From the NCBI GenBank assembly GCA_030834415.1, contig JAURFH010000003.1, positions 1 through 44,665 on the forward strand: a stretch of DNA of 44,665 bases, given 5' to 3'. The notes under the pieces are model-generated. The model did no database searches. It worked only from the letters and a program-made list of their open reading frames with translations, and was not told the origin of the DNA. The translations under genes and the position numbers were made by a program. This DNA is from Verrucomicrobiota bacterium (GTDB lineage: Bacteria; Verrucomicrobiota; Verrucomicrobiia; Limisphaerales; JAEYXS01). This document shows positions 8,852 through 17,389 of the stretch, piece by piece; position 1 is the first letter of the stretch; the number at the start of each line of letters is the position of its first letter.

Positions 8852-10804
8852 ATGAACTTGATTAAGAAACTTCTCCTTAAGCGACCGCGCCTAGCCATGT
8901 CCTTGGCCAGCGCACTGGTCCTGCTGGTCGCATTTACCATATTACGCATGGCACTGGCGCTCATGTTCCCACCCGCCACACCGGTTTCGGCGGGGGCCTG
9001 GGTGCTCACTTTTATTGTGGGGTTGCATCTGGATGTGGTCATGACCGCCATCCTGCTCCTACCGCTGGCCATCTGGACCACCATGTTGGCTAAGCGCGAT
9101 TGGTCCACTGGCTGGCGGCGTATACTGATGCTCATTGCATTCAGCCTGGGCTGGAGCATCCTGATCTTCAACCTGGCTGCCGAAGGCTTCTTCTTTGAGG
9201 AATTCCAATCGCGCTACAACACCGTGGCCATTGATTATCTCATCTATCCGCATGAAGTGTTCGTCAATATCTGGGAGAGCTACCCAGTGGTTTGGATTGT
9301 TTCTGCGTGCTTGATCGCAGGCATCTCCGTTACCCTATTTATCACCCGTCTGGCCAAACCCGGTTGGTCAACTCCTAAGGATTACCGCGCTGGCATCGGT
9401 TGGGCTCTGGCCGCCGTGGTCTTGGGCTTCAGTGCCGGCCGACAGGAAAGTCATGTCAGCGATGAACGCTCCGTCAATGAACTTGCCGGCAATACGTTCT
9501 CTTCGCTCCTCTACGCCGCCACCACGCGGAATCTCGATTACGCCGCCTTTTATCCCACCATGGAGCGTGATGAGGCATTTCGTCGCGCCAAAAAGATCGT
9601 CCTTAATCCCGGCGAATCCTACACCGGCGGAACCCATGATCTCTGGCGCAAAGTTCCCGGCGATCCGTCTCGCCCCAAGCTCAATGTCTGCCTGTTGCTC
9701 GAGGAAAGTCTCGGCTCTGAGTTTTGGGGCGCTTTGGGACGTAAGGAACCTTCCCTAATGCCACTCATGGACGAAGTGGCCACCAAGGAAGGCTGGCTCT
9801 TTGATAACATCTATGCCGATGGCAACCGCACTATCCGTGGTTACGAAGGTGTCTTCAGCAGCTTCCCGCCATTACCTGGAGATTCCATCGTCGCCCGCGA
9901 CCGCACGGAGAATGTCGAGACCATCGCGCAAGTGCTGGGCCGCGACGGTTACGAGACCATGTTCGTCTATGCCGGCCGCGGGGTGTTTGATGGCACTGGC
10001 AAATTCGCGAAATCCAATGGCTGGAAGAGTTTCTTGGAGCTGAAAGATTTCAAAGAACCCACCTTCACGACCGTCTGGGGCGTATGCAATGAAGACCTCT
10101 ATGATCGTCTGCTCGTGGAGATGCGGGGCTATCACGATGCAGGCAAGCCCTTCCTCATGACCAGCATGTCCGTCTCCAATCACAAGCCCTACACCTATCC
10201 CGCCGGGCGTATCCCCGAGGCCCCGAACCGCACGCGCACGAACGCCGTGAAGTATTCCGACTACGCCCTTGCTCGCTTTTTTGAGCAGGCCAAAAAAGAA
10301 CCGTTCTGGAAAGACACCATCTTCGTGGTCGTGGGCGATCACGGCGCTCGTGTGTATGGCAGCCAAAGCATTCCCATCCGCTCCTATGAAGTGCCCTTCC
10401 TTGTTTTGGGACCCGCCGTAGTCTCCGAGCCGAAACGCACCTCCACACTGGGTTGCCAACTCGACATCATGCCGACAGTTCTGGGCATGATCGGTCGCCC
10501 CTATGAGACATCGTTCTTCGGTCACGACCTGCTCAAGGTGCAACCCGAGCATGAGCGCGTATTACTGAATCATAACCGCTCAGTCGGCATCTATGCCGAC
10601 CAACGACTGGTGGTGTTCAGCCTGAACAAACAGGTGGAGTATTTCACCGGCGATCCCAAAACCGGCCAGATGCAACCGACCACGGTGACAGATGAGAAGA
10701 TGAAAGAACTCGAACTGGATGCCACCGCCTTGTTTCAGGCCGGGGATGATCTCTATATGAACCGCCGCTACACTTACGGTGGCTCGGGCACTAAGGCGCC
10801 TTAG
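8852..10804 (+). CDS. LTA synthase/MdoB-like membrane transferase (alkaline-phosphatase fold)
   Basis: A 650-residue protein with about five N-terminal membrane helices (residues 12-190), followed by a periplasmic sulfatase/alkaline-phosphatase-fold domain. Visible catalytic positions: E284/E285 in 'LLLEESLG', nucleophile T327 in 'NRTIRGYEG' (a Thr, as in LtaS and OpgB, not the Cys or Ser of true sulfatases), 'SNHKPYTYP', and D496-H497 in 'VVGDHGARVYG'. In the family such enzymes move phosphoglycerol or phosphoethanolamine from phospholipids onto glycans, teichoic acids or lipid A-like acceptors. It starts 11 bases after the pump gene, so it is probably in the same transcript, linking envelope modification with metal efflux. 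Its last 14 bases overlap the end of the convergent CxxCH gene. The acceptor is unknown. Confidence 0.88.
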   Translation: MNLIKKLLLKRPRLAMSLASALVLLVAFTILRMALALMFPPATPVSAGAWVLTFIVGLHLDVVMTAILLLPLAIWTTMLAKRDWSTGWRRILMLIAFSLGWSILIFNLAAEGFFFEEFQSRYNTVAIDYLIYPHEVFVNIWESYPVVWIVSACLIAGISVTLFITRLAKPGWSTPKDYRAGIGWALAAVVLGFSAGRQESHVSDERSVNELAGNTFSSLLYAATTRNLDYAAFYPTMERDEAFRRAKKIVLNPGESYTGGTHDLWRKVPGDPSRPKLNVCLLLEESLGSEFWGALGRKEPSLMPLMDEVATKEGWLFDNIYADGNRTIRGYEGVFSSFPPLPGDSIVARDRTENVETIAQVLGRDGYETMFVYAGRGVFDGTGKFAKSNGWKSFLELKDFKEPTFTTVWGVCNEDLYDRLLVEMRGYHDAGKPFLMTSMSVSNHKPYTYPAGRIPEAPNRTRTNAVKYSDYALARFFEQAKKEPFWKDTIFVVVGDHGARVYGSQSIPIRSYEVPFLVLGPAVVSEPKRTSTLGCQLDIMPTVLGMIGRPYETSFFGHDLLKVQPEHERVLLNHNRSVGIYADQRLVVFSLNKQVEYFTGDPKTGQMQPTTVTDEKMKELELDATALFQAGDDLYMNRRYTYGGSGTKAP

Positions 10805-12131
10805 CTGTATTCCGCCAGTAATCCGGCAGGTCTTTCTTGGTCTCGAGCAGTATCTCCAAGATAGCTTGCCGCGATTCCTTGCTGACCCGCGCATAAGCCT
10901 CTCCGGTCTCAGCCCCGGTGAGGACATCATACATCCGTCGATAGACGAGTTCTTTGGCTTCCGGCGGTAATTGCTCAAAGACATCCGAGTAGATCAGATA
11001 ACTGCACGGATACTTCAACAATCGCGTCTGCAGATCCAAGTCCCGGAAAGATCGGCCCTTGCTGTCACGCGGGCCTTGCTTTTGGAATTCTTCCGCGAAC
11101 TCGCTGGTTCCTTTCACCGGACTAGGCAACGGGACTTCATCCGCAAAGAGCAGGTAACGCACAAACCCATCCACGATCTGGCCGAGATGCCTCGTGTGTT
11201 GATACATATAGAGATGGATGCGCGTCTCGTAATTCAACCGCGTGATGTAATTGTGCAGATGCGCCTGATGTTCAAACGTCATCAAGGCCACGATATCGCT
11301 CCCGGGCTCCGGATATTTTGATACATCGAAGAACTGGTCCAATTGCTGGAGACTGCTCATGTACCCGGGCGTTTCCTCCTGTTTCTTGAACGCAGCTTCA
11401 CCCATCAGATTACCGTTGTGCACCATCTTGCCCGCTAAACCGGAAACATACCAACCAGCCCAGCGCTTTTCGAATGACGTTTTATGGCTCACCATCATCG
11501 AGCCGTTGAACATATCCACCTTGCCTTCTTCATCCGGGATGAAAGAGCGCGCCAAGTGCCCCGGCACGCCCATGTTCCGCGTGGAGGCGTGACACTCCAG
11601 ACATTGATTGTCTCGCCGCATGCGCGGATTCTTCAAATCACTCTGGTCCAAAGTATAGAACACCCCGCCCAGTTTCGGATCAGACGAGGCGATCTCGATG
11701 ATGGGCGATCCCGGCACATAGCCCACATAGACATCGTCATTGAAGAACAAAGCCCTTGGATTCTTCGGCCCGATGAGATGCCGCTGCAAAGAAGTCTTCG
11801 AGAACACCAGCATCTGGGAAGATACGGGTATGTTCAGCTCCTTCAATAACGACGGCAGCAGCCCGAACTTCTCATCCGCCTTCAACCGTATCTCTTCGTA
11901 GTCCAGCTTGCGCTTGAGCACCGCCACAGGATCCGTGGCTCTCACATGCGGGTAATCGATGATCTCCTCATCGAAGGGCATCATCTGATACGACCCCTGA
12001 AAATCCACCGGCTCTCCCGCCATCGCACCAATCGCCGACACACTGAAGAATAACCTCACTAACACCCCTCGCCATATCTGCCAGCGGTGCAATCTGCCTG
12101 CTAATATTTTAAAGGAGTATTTCAGATACAT
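10791..12131 (-). CDS. Exported protein with one c-type heme motif (CLECH)
   Basis: A 446-residue protein with a long positively charged N-region and a hydrophobic signal segment ending 'SVSAIGAMAGE'. A single CxxCH site (CLECH, residues 177-181) should bind one covalent heme. The rest does not look like a compact cytochrome c: long charged helices, a 'GWYVSGLAGKMVHNG' segment, 'MTFEHQAHLHNYITRLNYE' and 'HLYMYQHTRHLGQ' give many His residues that could serve as a distal ligand or bind a second metal. I do not recognise a named family beyond 'c-type cytochrome-like exported protein'. It is the last gene of the minus-strand array and is separated from the phosphatase gene by 80 bases. Its 3' end overlaps the convergent transferase gene by 14 bases. 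Confidence 0.72.
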   Translation of the reverse strand: MYLKYSFKILAGRLHRWQIWRGVLVRLFFSVSAIGAMAGEPVDFQGSYQMMPFDEEIIDYPHVRATDPVAVLKRKLDYEEIRLKADEKFGLLPSLLKELNIPVSSQMLVFSKTSLQRHLIGPKNPRALFFNDDVYVGYVPGSPIIEIASSDPKLGGVFYTLDQSDLKNPRMRRDNQCLECHASTRNMGVPGHLARSFIPDEEGKVDMFNGSMMVSHKTSFEKRWAGWYVSGLAGKMVHNGNLMGEAAFKKQEETPGYMSSLQQLDQFFDVSKYPEPGSDIVALMTFEHQAHLHNYITRLNYETRIHLYMYQHTRHLGQIVDGFVRYLLFADEVPLPSPVKGTSEFAEEFQKQGPRDSKGRSFRDLDLQTRLLKYPCSYLIYSDVFEQLPPEAKELVYRRMYDVLTGAETGEAYARVSKESRQAILEILLETKKDLPDYWRNTAKAP

Positions 12132-12211
12132 CTATTAAGACTCAATTGCCCGCTCTTGCCAACCCTCTATTGCTGGGATTGCACCGTAGGCTGACCTGCA
12201 TGCGGTCGTGG

Positions 12212-14833
12212 TTATACTTTGACCTTTAGCTTCTCTTTATTACCCGAAGCGGCCGCCAATCCCTTAACCTGCTTGCTCTTACCGCTTTCCGGATCGGAAA
12301 CCTTGACCGTATAGCTGCCGTTCGCAAAGATATGCGGCTGGAATTTGGTGGACTGTAAGCGCAAGGCGTAGACCAGTTCACCGGTCTTCTCCTCGAACAC
12401 CTCCACCAGCGGCTGTTTCACGCCCTCGATATCCAAGGTCGGCAAGTGTGCCGTAGCTTTGCGTGCATAGTTCTCCGTGACATCCACCACCACCGGCCAG
12501 CCAGGGAATTGCCCACCCGGCTTTGTCGGGTCCGTCGTGTATGGCCAACAATCGATGGTGATCTTCCGCTTCTTTTTATCGAAGCGCACTAAACCCAAAC
12601 CGCTCGTCTTGGCCACCACTTGTTCCATGACCGGCTTCGGCGGCTGATCTGGTCCATTCACGAACGCACGCACCGTCATCGGATTATCAAAATGATCTAA
12701 GAAATCACCCAGTTCACCTTTGGTGCCCGTCTTGGCATTTCGACCGGTCTTAGCGGGACGCCACCACCGGGGATAACCCACATTCACCGCCGGACCGGCA
12801 AAGGCTAAGCCCGCATCCTTGTGCGTATCCACGCCATAATGCACCACCGCCGGGAGATGTTGATCCCCCGCGATGTGAAACGCGAACGCCTTACGGATGA
12901 TCGCAAGCGCTTCATTACGCGGCGTCTGTGGCCAACCATTTGCATCATAATCTGCGCGCAATTCACCATCCGGCCCGCCATGCGTAGTGGCCATGGCCGT
13001 GAAGATGGTCTGCGAGATGATCGATTTCATCTCCGCATCCTTCCAATCCGTCACCCAGTCACGCAGGAACTGCATCTGTTTGTCGCCCAGCAATTGCAGT
13101 CCTGGCAGATCAGCCGTCTTGGGATCGAAGTTCAGCCCCAGCACATGATCACCGCGGGATGTATCTGTCTTGGGCACCTTGCCTTCAGGTCCGGACTTGT
13201 ATTGCCGGTCGGCCAGCACCGCGAAACTCACACCGCCATAGGTAAGCGGTCCGTAATAATTCGTCGTGCCACGCTTGCAGGGCGTGGGGTCATACGGGTC
13301 CGGATGATGCGAGGCTTGCGTGCGATGCACCACATTCACCCACGTCGCTTCCATGTCGTAACCGCCCGCTTCCTGAGTGGTCTTGCGCCCGTCACCGGCT
13401 TCACCCCAGAGATTGCCCTGATAGACATCATGATCATCCGGCAAGGAGATGCTCGGACGGTCCTTCGTCAATTCACGCCAGGTCCAACCGTGGAAATACC
13501 ATTTGCGAAGATAATCAATGATGGCGGGCTCCAATGGCGCACGCTGCACGCCATATCCACCGCAGCTCTCGTAGAACTGATCACCCACAAATGCCAACAG
13601 GTCCGGATCCAGTTTCGCCATGTTCCCCACCAACTCTGTGTTCGGGAAGATGGCATGGATATTACACGACACATCGCCCACCGTCAGCACGGGCTTGTCT
13701 TTCGGATCTTTGCGGATCAAACCCGCCCATTGATGCAAGGTATCGCGACCGCGCGTCTTGAAAACATATTGCAGACGATAAGGCACTTCCTTGTTCCCAT
13801 CCCAATTCTCGATGCGGAACGTGACCGTGCGCGCTTCCGGATGGATGGTTTCCTCGCCCGCCGTCTTCCACGCTTTGCCCTGCTTGAATTGCAGTCGGAC
13901 AGTCTGTGAATCATCCGCGCCGATCGGCGGCATCTGGGCCGTGAGCTTCATTACCCCTTTGCTCAACGTATACTGCGAGAAAAGAATGGGCCCAAAAGTC
14001 TGCGACTCATTCACCGTCAGCTTCGTGCCGCTGACCTGCCAGTCGCTGAACCAAAACTCGCCCGTGCCAAAGCTCGCCTCGGCTGCCTTGCCCTTGGCTT
14101 TGCCGCCGCCTCGTGCTGCGACCGAGCCGAAATTACTGATGAGCGCGATGTTACCATTGAGTTGGTTGCTGCTGATCTTGTCTACCTCAGATTGACCTAG
14201 CTGCTTACGCGTGGCGGCATCAAACACCGTCAGCTTCACCTTGTAAGCATCCCCATCCGGCACCACCTGCACACTCAACTCAACTGCTTCCCGGTCTAGA
14301 TCTACTAGCACACGACTGTTGGCCGCAGAACCCAAAGAACCAGTGAACATTCCACCCTCGGAATTGACCCCGATATGAAACCCGCTGTTCGGTGCCGGCC
14401 AGAGATTGTTCCGGAAATCATGCCGCTCCGGGTAATCCTTCAACGTACCCAGAATCCCCAAACGCAAACCGAATGAACCCTTGCCGGCTTTCAACTTGCC
14501 ACCGCCTACGCGACCGATCTTCACGCTCATCTCGATGGTGCCACGCTGCGGACCCACTTGCCGGGTGAGCAGATGCAATTGGCGGTCCATCGCGGCCTTC
14601 ACGCACTCCACACGACCGTTCTTTACCTGCCAGTCCTGCATCGGGTTTGCCCAATACTCAGGTCCGATCCAGACCCGGTCCAGGCTCTCCTGCCATTTGC
14701 TCTTGAATGCAGCCGTCGCATCGGCTGCCTGTGCCAGTTGGGGCAGCACTTTGACGGCCACCACGGTGCCGGCTGTGGCAGCTGCCGAGTGGGCGATAAA
14801 TTTGCGGCGCGTTACTTTCCGTGGGGATTTCAT
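12212..14833 (-). CDS. PhoD-like Tat-exported metallophosphatase with N-terminal jelly-roll region
   Basis: An 873-residue protein with a twin-arginine signal ('TRRKFIAHSAAATAGTVVAVKV', ending near 'LAQAADA'). Residues about 45-280 look like a LamG/concanavalin-type beta domain, followed by a beta linker like the PhoD N-domain. The PhoD-type phosphatase core begins near residue 395 with 'VGDVSCNIHA' and continues with 'FVGDQFYESCGGYG', 'LPDDHDVYQGNLWG' and 'AGDQHLPAVVHYG', which provide the metal-binding Asp and His residues. PhoD enzymes hydrolyse phosphodiesters and monoesters outside the cytoplasm using Ca and Fe. The beta domain in front suggests binding to a polymer or surface. It follows the esterase gene by 71 bases in the same direction. 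The total length is well above classical PhoD (about 550 residues). Confidence 0.85.
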   Translation of the reverse strand: MKSPRKVTRRKFIAHSAAATAGTVVAVKVLPQLAQAADATAAFKSKWQESLDRVWIGPEYWANPMQDWQVKNGRVECVKAAMDRQLHLLTRQVGPQRGTIEMSVKIGRVGGGKLKAGKGSFGLRLGILGTLKDYPERHDFRNNLWPAPNSGFHIGVNSEGGMFTGSLGSAANSRVLVDLDREAVELSVQVVPDGDAYKVKLTVFDAATRKQLGQSEVDKISSNQLNGNIALISNFGSVAARGGGKAKGKAAEASFGTGEFWFSDWQVSGTKLTVNESQTFGPILFSQYTLSKGVMKLTAQMPPIGADDSQTVRLQFKQGKAWKTAGEETIHPEARTVTFRIENWDGNKEVPYRLQYVFKTRGRDTLHQWAGLIRKDPKDKPVLTVGDVSCNIHAIFPNTELVGNMAKLDPDLLAFVGDQFYESCGGYGVQRAPLEPAIIDYLRKWYFHGWTWRELTKDRPSISLPDDHDVYQGNLWGEAGDGRKTTQEAGGYDMEATWVNVVHRTQASHHPDPYDPTPCKRGTTNYYGPLTYGGVSFAVLADRQYKSGPEGKVPKTDTSRGDHVLGLNFDPKTADLPGLQLLGDKQMQFLRDWVTDWKDAEMKSIISQTIFTAMATTHGGPDGELRADYDANGWPQTPRNEALAIIRKAFAFHIAGDQHLPAVVHYGVDTHKDAGLAFAGPAVNVGYPRWWRPAKTGRNAKTGTKGELGDFLDHFDNPMTVRAFVNGPDQPPKPVMEQVVAKTSGLGLVRFDKKKRKITIDCWPYTTDPTKPGGQFPGWPVVVDVTENYARKATAHLPTLDIEGVKQPLVEVFEEKTGELVYALRLQSTKFQPHIFANGSYTVKVSDPESGKSKQVKGLAAASGNKEKLKVKV

Positions 14834-14904
14834 AGGCAGATTAAAATACGAAGTGAACGAAACGAAAAGTATTAGTTCGCAAGGATTGGTGGCTCCTACA
14901 GCCC

Positions 14905-15846
14905 CTAGCGCAACTGCACTTTCAGAAAATCAGCGATCTCTTCCACAAACGGAGTGGACCAAGGATTACTGCCCCAGCAGCCGTGCTTGCCTCCTTGCAC
15001 GATGACCAACCGGTTCGGCACCTTCAATGCATCCAACTGCTTGCGGAACTCGACATAACGTTCGCCCGGTGAATCAAATTCACCTTCGATCAACAGTATC
15101 GGCGGCGTGTCCTTGGAAAGATGCGTGATAGGTGAACCTGCTACATACAATTCCTTCTTCTCCGCATACGTCCCGCCAAAAAACACCAATTGGTTCTGGA
15201 TCGGATTCTTAGTCTCTGCCGCTCGCGTAGCCTGATCCACGCCCGCCCCCATCATCACGCATGCTTGTATTGCGCTGGATTGCTTTTCGTTTCCGCCAGC
15301 GCCCTCGAATAACTTGCTCTTGCCCGTGCCTGCCAGCATACCGACCAAATGCCCACCGGCCGAACCACCCACACCCCCGATGCGTTTCGGATCGATATGA
15401 TACTTCTTCGCATTCGCGCGCATCCAGCGCACGGCCGCTTTGCAATCTTCCACCGCGCCCGGGAACTTCGCCTCACCGGCCAGGCGATAATCGATCGTCA
15501 CTGCCACAAAACCCTTCACGGCGAGCTGCTGGGCCATGGATCGGAATGCTTCCTTGTTGCCACCCGTCCAGCCACCACCATGCACGACCACCACTCCGGG
15601 AAACGGGCCATCTCCCTTCGGAGCGTATAGATCCAGTTTCAGCTCTCGCCCTCCACCCGTGCCGAAGACCAAGTTCTCATGCGCCACCACGCCCTCTGGA
15701 ACCTTGTCAGACGCCTTGGATGGTTTCACATCTTTCGGCACTTCTACGAATTTATCCACCTTCACACCCGGCGCGGGTTTGAACGACGCGGCGTGCAAAT
15801 TGAAAATCCCCAATGAAATGGCGGTCAATATAACTGCTGTTCTCAT
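14905..15846 (-). CDS. Exported alpha/beta hydrolase (BD-FAE/Aes-like esterase)
   Basis: I use ATG 15846 rather than the track's upstream start, because it gives a Sec signal (MRTAVILTAISLGIFNLHAAS) and avoids a 56-base overlap with DUF1501 B. The 313-residue protein has the family's oxyanion motif 'VVHGGGWTGG', the nucleophile elbow 'GVGGSAGGHLVG' (GxSxG), the acid in 'EGEFDSPGE' and the catalytic His in 'GGKHGCW'. Such enzymes, common in polysaccharide-degrading Verrucomicrobiota and Planctomycetes, remove acetyl or feruloyl-type esters from sugars. The window does not show which ester is cut here. It starts 40 bases after DUF1501 B and precedes the phosphatase gene. Confidence 0.85.
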   Translation of the reverse strand: MRTAVILTAISLGIFNLHAASFKPAPGVKVDKFVEVPKDVKPSKASDKVPEGVVAHENLVFGTGGGRELKLDLYAPKGDGPFPGVVVVHGGGWTGGNKEAFRSMAQQLAVKGFVAVTIDYRLAGEAKFPGAVEDCKAAVRWMRANAKKYHIDPKRIGGVGGSAGGHLVGMLAGTGKSKLFEGAGGNEKQSSAIQACVMMGAGVDQATRAAETKNPIQNQLVFFGGTYAEKKELYVAGSPITHLSKDTPPILLIEGEFDSPGERYVEFRKQLDALKVPNRLVIVQGGKHGCWGSNPWSTPFVEEIADFLKVQLR

Positions 15847-15886
15847 GTCTAAAGATAGACGGGCCCAAGCACCCGCTACGTTACGA

Positions 15887-17389
15887 TTAACTGATGATTT
15901 CTTTGATGATGTGCCCATGCACATCGGTGAGACGGCGATCAATGCCGTTGTGCCGGAATGTCAGCTTGGTGTGTTCCATGCCTAACAGACGCAATACCGT
16001 GGCGTGGATGTCATACACCAGCGTAGGGTTATCGCGATCCAACGGCTTGTAACCCCACTCATCGCTCTCCCCATGTGTGACGCCTCCCTTGATGCCGCCA
16101 CCGCAAAGCCAGTTCGTGAAGCAATACGGGTTGTGATCGCGGCCTTTTCCACCTTGGGTCGAAGGCATGCGTCCGAACTCGGTCGTCCACAGGATGATGG
16201 TGTCGTCCAGCAAGCCACGCTGTTTCAGATCTTGGATGAGTGCCGCCGCCCCTTGCGCCATGCCCCGCGCCAAGGGACCGTGATCGCGCTCCACATCTTC
16301 ATGCGAATCCCAGTTGCGCCGCGGAAAACCATTGTCATTGCCCGACCAGATCTGCACAAAGCGCACGCCACGCTCCAACAGCCGACGCGCCACCAGACAT
16401 TTGCGCCCGAAATAATCTGCCTCCTCGCGGGCATTGATCTCCTTCGGCCACTCCTTCGTCGTCCGGTCGACGCCATACATATCGAGGATGTAGTCCGGCT
16501 CTTTGGTGATATCAAGCGCCTCCGGTGCGCTCAATTGCATGCGAGCCGCCAACTCATAGCTACGGATACGCGATTCCAGCCGTCCATCCCCCTCGCGGTG
16601 TGCCGCATACTCTTCATTGAGTGAAGCCAACAAGCGATGCGCCTCGGCCTCACTGGCAGGGGTGATGTAATTCCCGTTCTTATGCGGATACAGGTCTGCG
16701 ATGGGATTTTCCGCTCCCGGATAGATCACCGTGCCGCTGTGTTGCGAGGGCAGGAACGCCGCGCCCCAATTCTTCACCCCATTCGAAGCCAGCCCCCGAT
16801 GATCTGGCAACACGACAAATGTCGGCAGATTTTCGTTCTCACTTCCCAAGCCGTAACTGATCCAGCTCCCCATCCCCGGAAACCCCGGCAATTGAAAACC
16901 TGTCGCTTGCAGCAAAGTTGCTGCGCTGTGCACACCCGACTTACCGACGAGATTGTGGATGAACGCGATGTCATCCACACACGGCCCCAAGGCAGACACT
17001 GCCTCGCTGATCTGCTTGCCGGATTGCCCGTATGGTTTGAAATCCCAGACCGGCTTCTTCCACGGGCCCAGACCGTTCTGAAACGCTTCGACCTTCTCAC
17101 CGAAATCCGACACCTTGCCGTCTTGCTTCACCAACTCCTGTTTGAAGTCCCACAAGTCGATATGACTGGCGGCACCCGCCATGAAGAGTTGCACGACGCG
17201 TTTGGCCTTGGGTGGGAAATGCGGCAGTAACTTCTTCTCATTCGAACTCGCATCTGCAGCCAACAATCGCTCTTGCCCTAACAAACCCGCCAGCGCGATA
17301 CCACCAAGCCCACCACCACTCGACCACAAAAACTCGCGACGGCTCATCGGCCGACGAGCTGATACTTTATGCCAGGGTGATTGGTTCAT
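15887..17389 (-). CDS. DUF1501 protein (sulfatase-like fold), copy B
   Basis: A 500-residue protein with a Tat signal ('SRREFLWSSGGGLGGIALAGLL', after a basic N-region). The body has the DUF1501 hallmarks: 'KAKRVVQLFMAGAASHIDLWDFK', 'DIAFIHNLVGKSGVHS', 'EFGRMPSTQGGKGRDHNPY' and 'RRLTDVHGHII' near the end. The fold is related to alkaline phosphatase/sulfatase enzymes, but the usual nucleophile is not obvious, and no reaction is established for the family. These genes normally sit right after a PSD1-cytochrome gene. Here the ATG overlaps the TGA of the PotD-like gene (ATGA), so translation is probably coupled to that gene instead. It is clearly paralogous to DUF1501 A upstream. Confidence 0.93.
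   Translation of the reverse strand: MNQSPWHKVSARRPMSRREFLWSSGGGLGGIALAGLLGQERLLAADASSNEKKLLPHFPPKAKRVVQLFMAGAASHIDLWDFKQELVKQDGKVSDFGEKVEAFQNGLGPWKKPVWDFKPYGQSGKQISEAVSALGPCVDDIAFIHNLVGKSGVHSAATLLQATGFQLPGFPGMGSWISYGLGSENENLPTFVVLPDHRGLASNGVKNWGAAFLPSQHSGTVIYPGAENPIADLYPHKNGNYITPASEAEAHRLLASLNEEYAAHREGDGRLESRIRSYELAARMQLSAPEALDITKEPDYILDMYGVDRTTKEWPKEINAREEADYFGRKCLVARRLLERGVRFVQIWSGNDNGFPRRNWDSHEDVERDHGPLARGMAQGAAALIQDLKQRGLLDDTIILWTTEFGRMPSTQGGKGRDHNPYCFTNWLCGGGIKGGVTHGESDEWGYKPLDRDNPTLVYDIHATVLRLLGMEHTKLTFRHNGIDRRLTDVHGHIIKEIIS

Noticed and set aside
12821-13909. A 362-residue plus-strand frame opposite the PhoD-like gene
   Set aside because: It is antisense to the conserved phosphatase core, with Arg/His-biased composition typical of a shadow.
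15847-15942. N-terminal extension of the esterase ORF
   Set aside because: It would overlap DUF1501 B and put 32 polar residues before a clear signal peptide.
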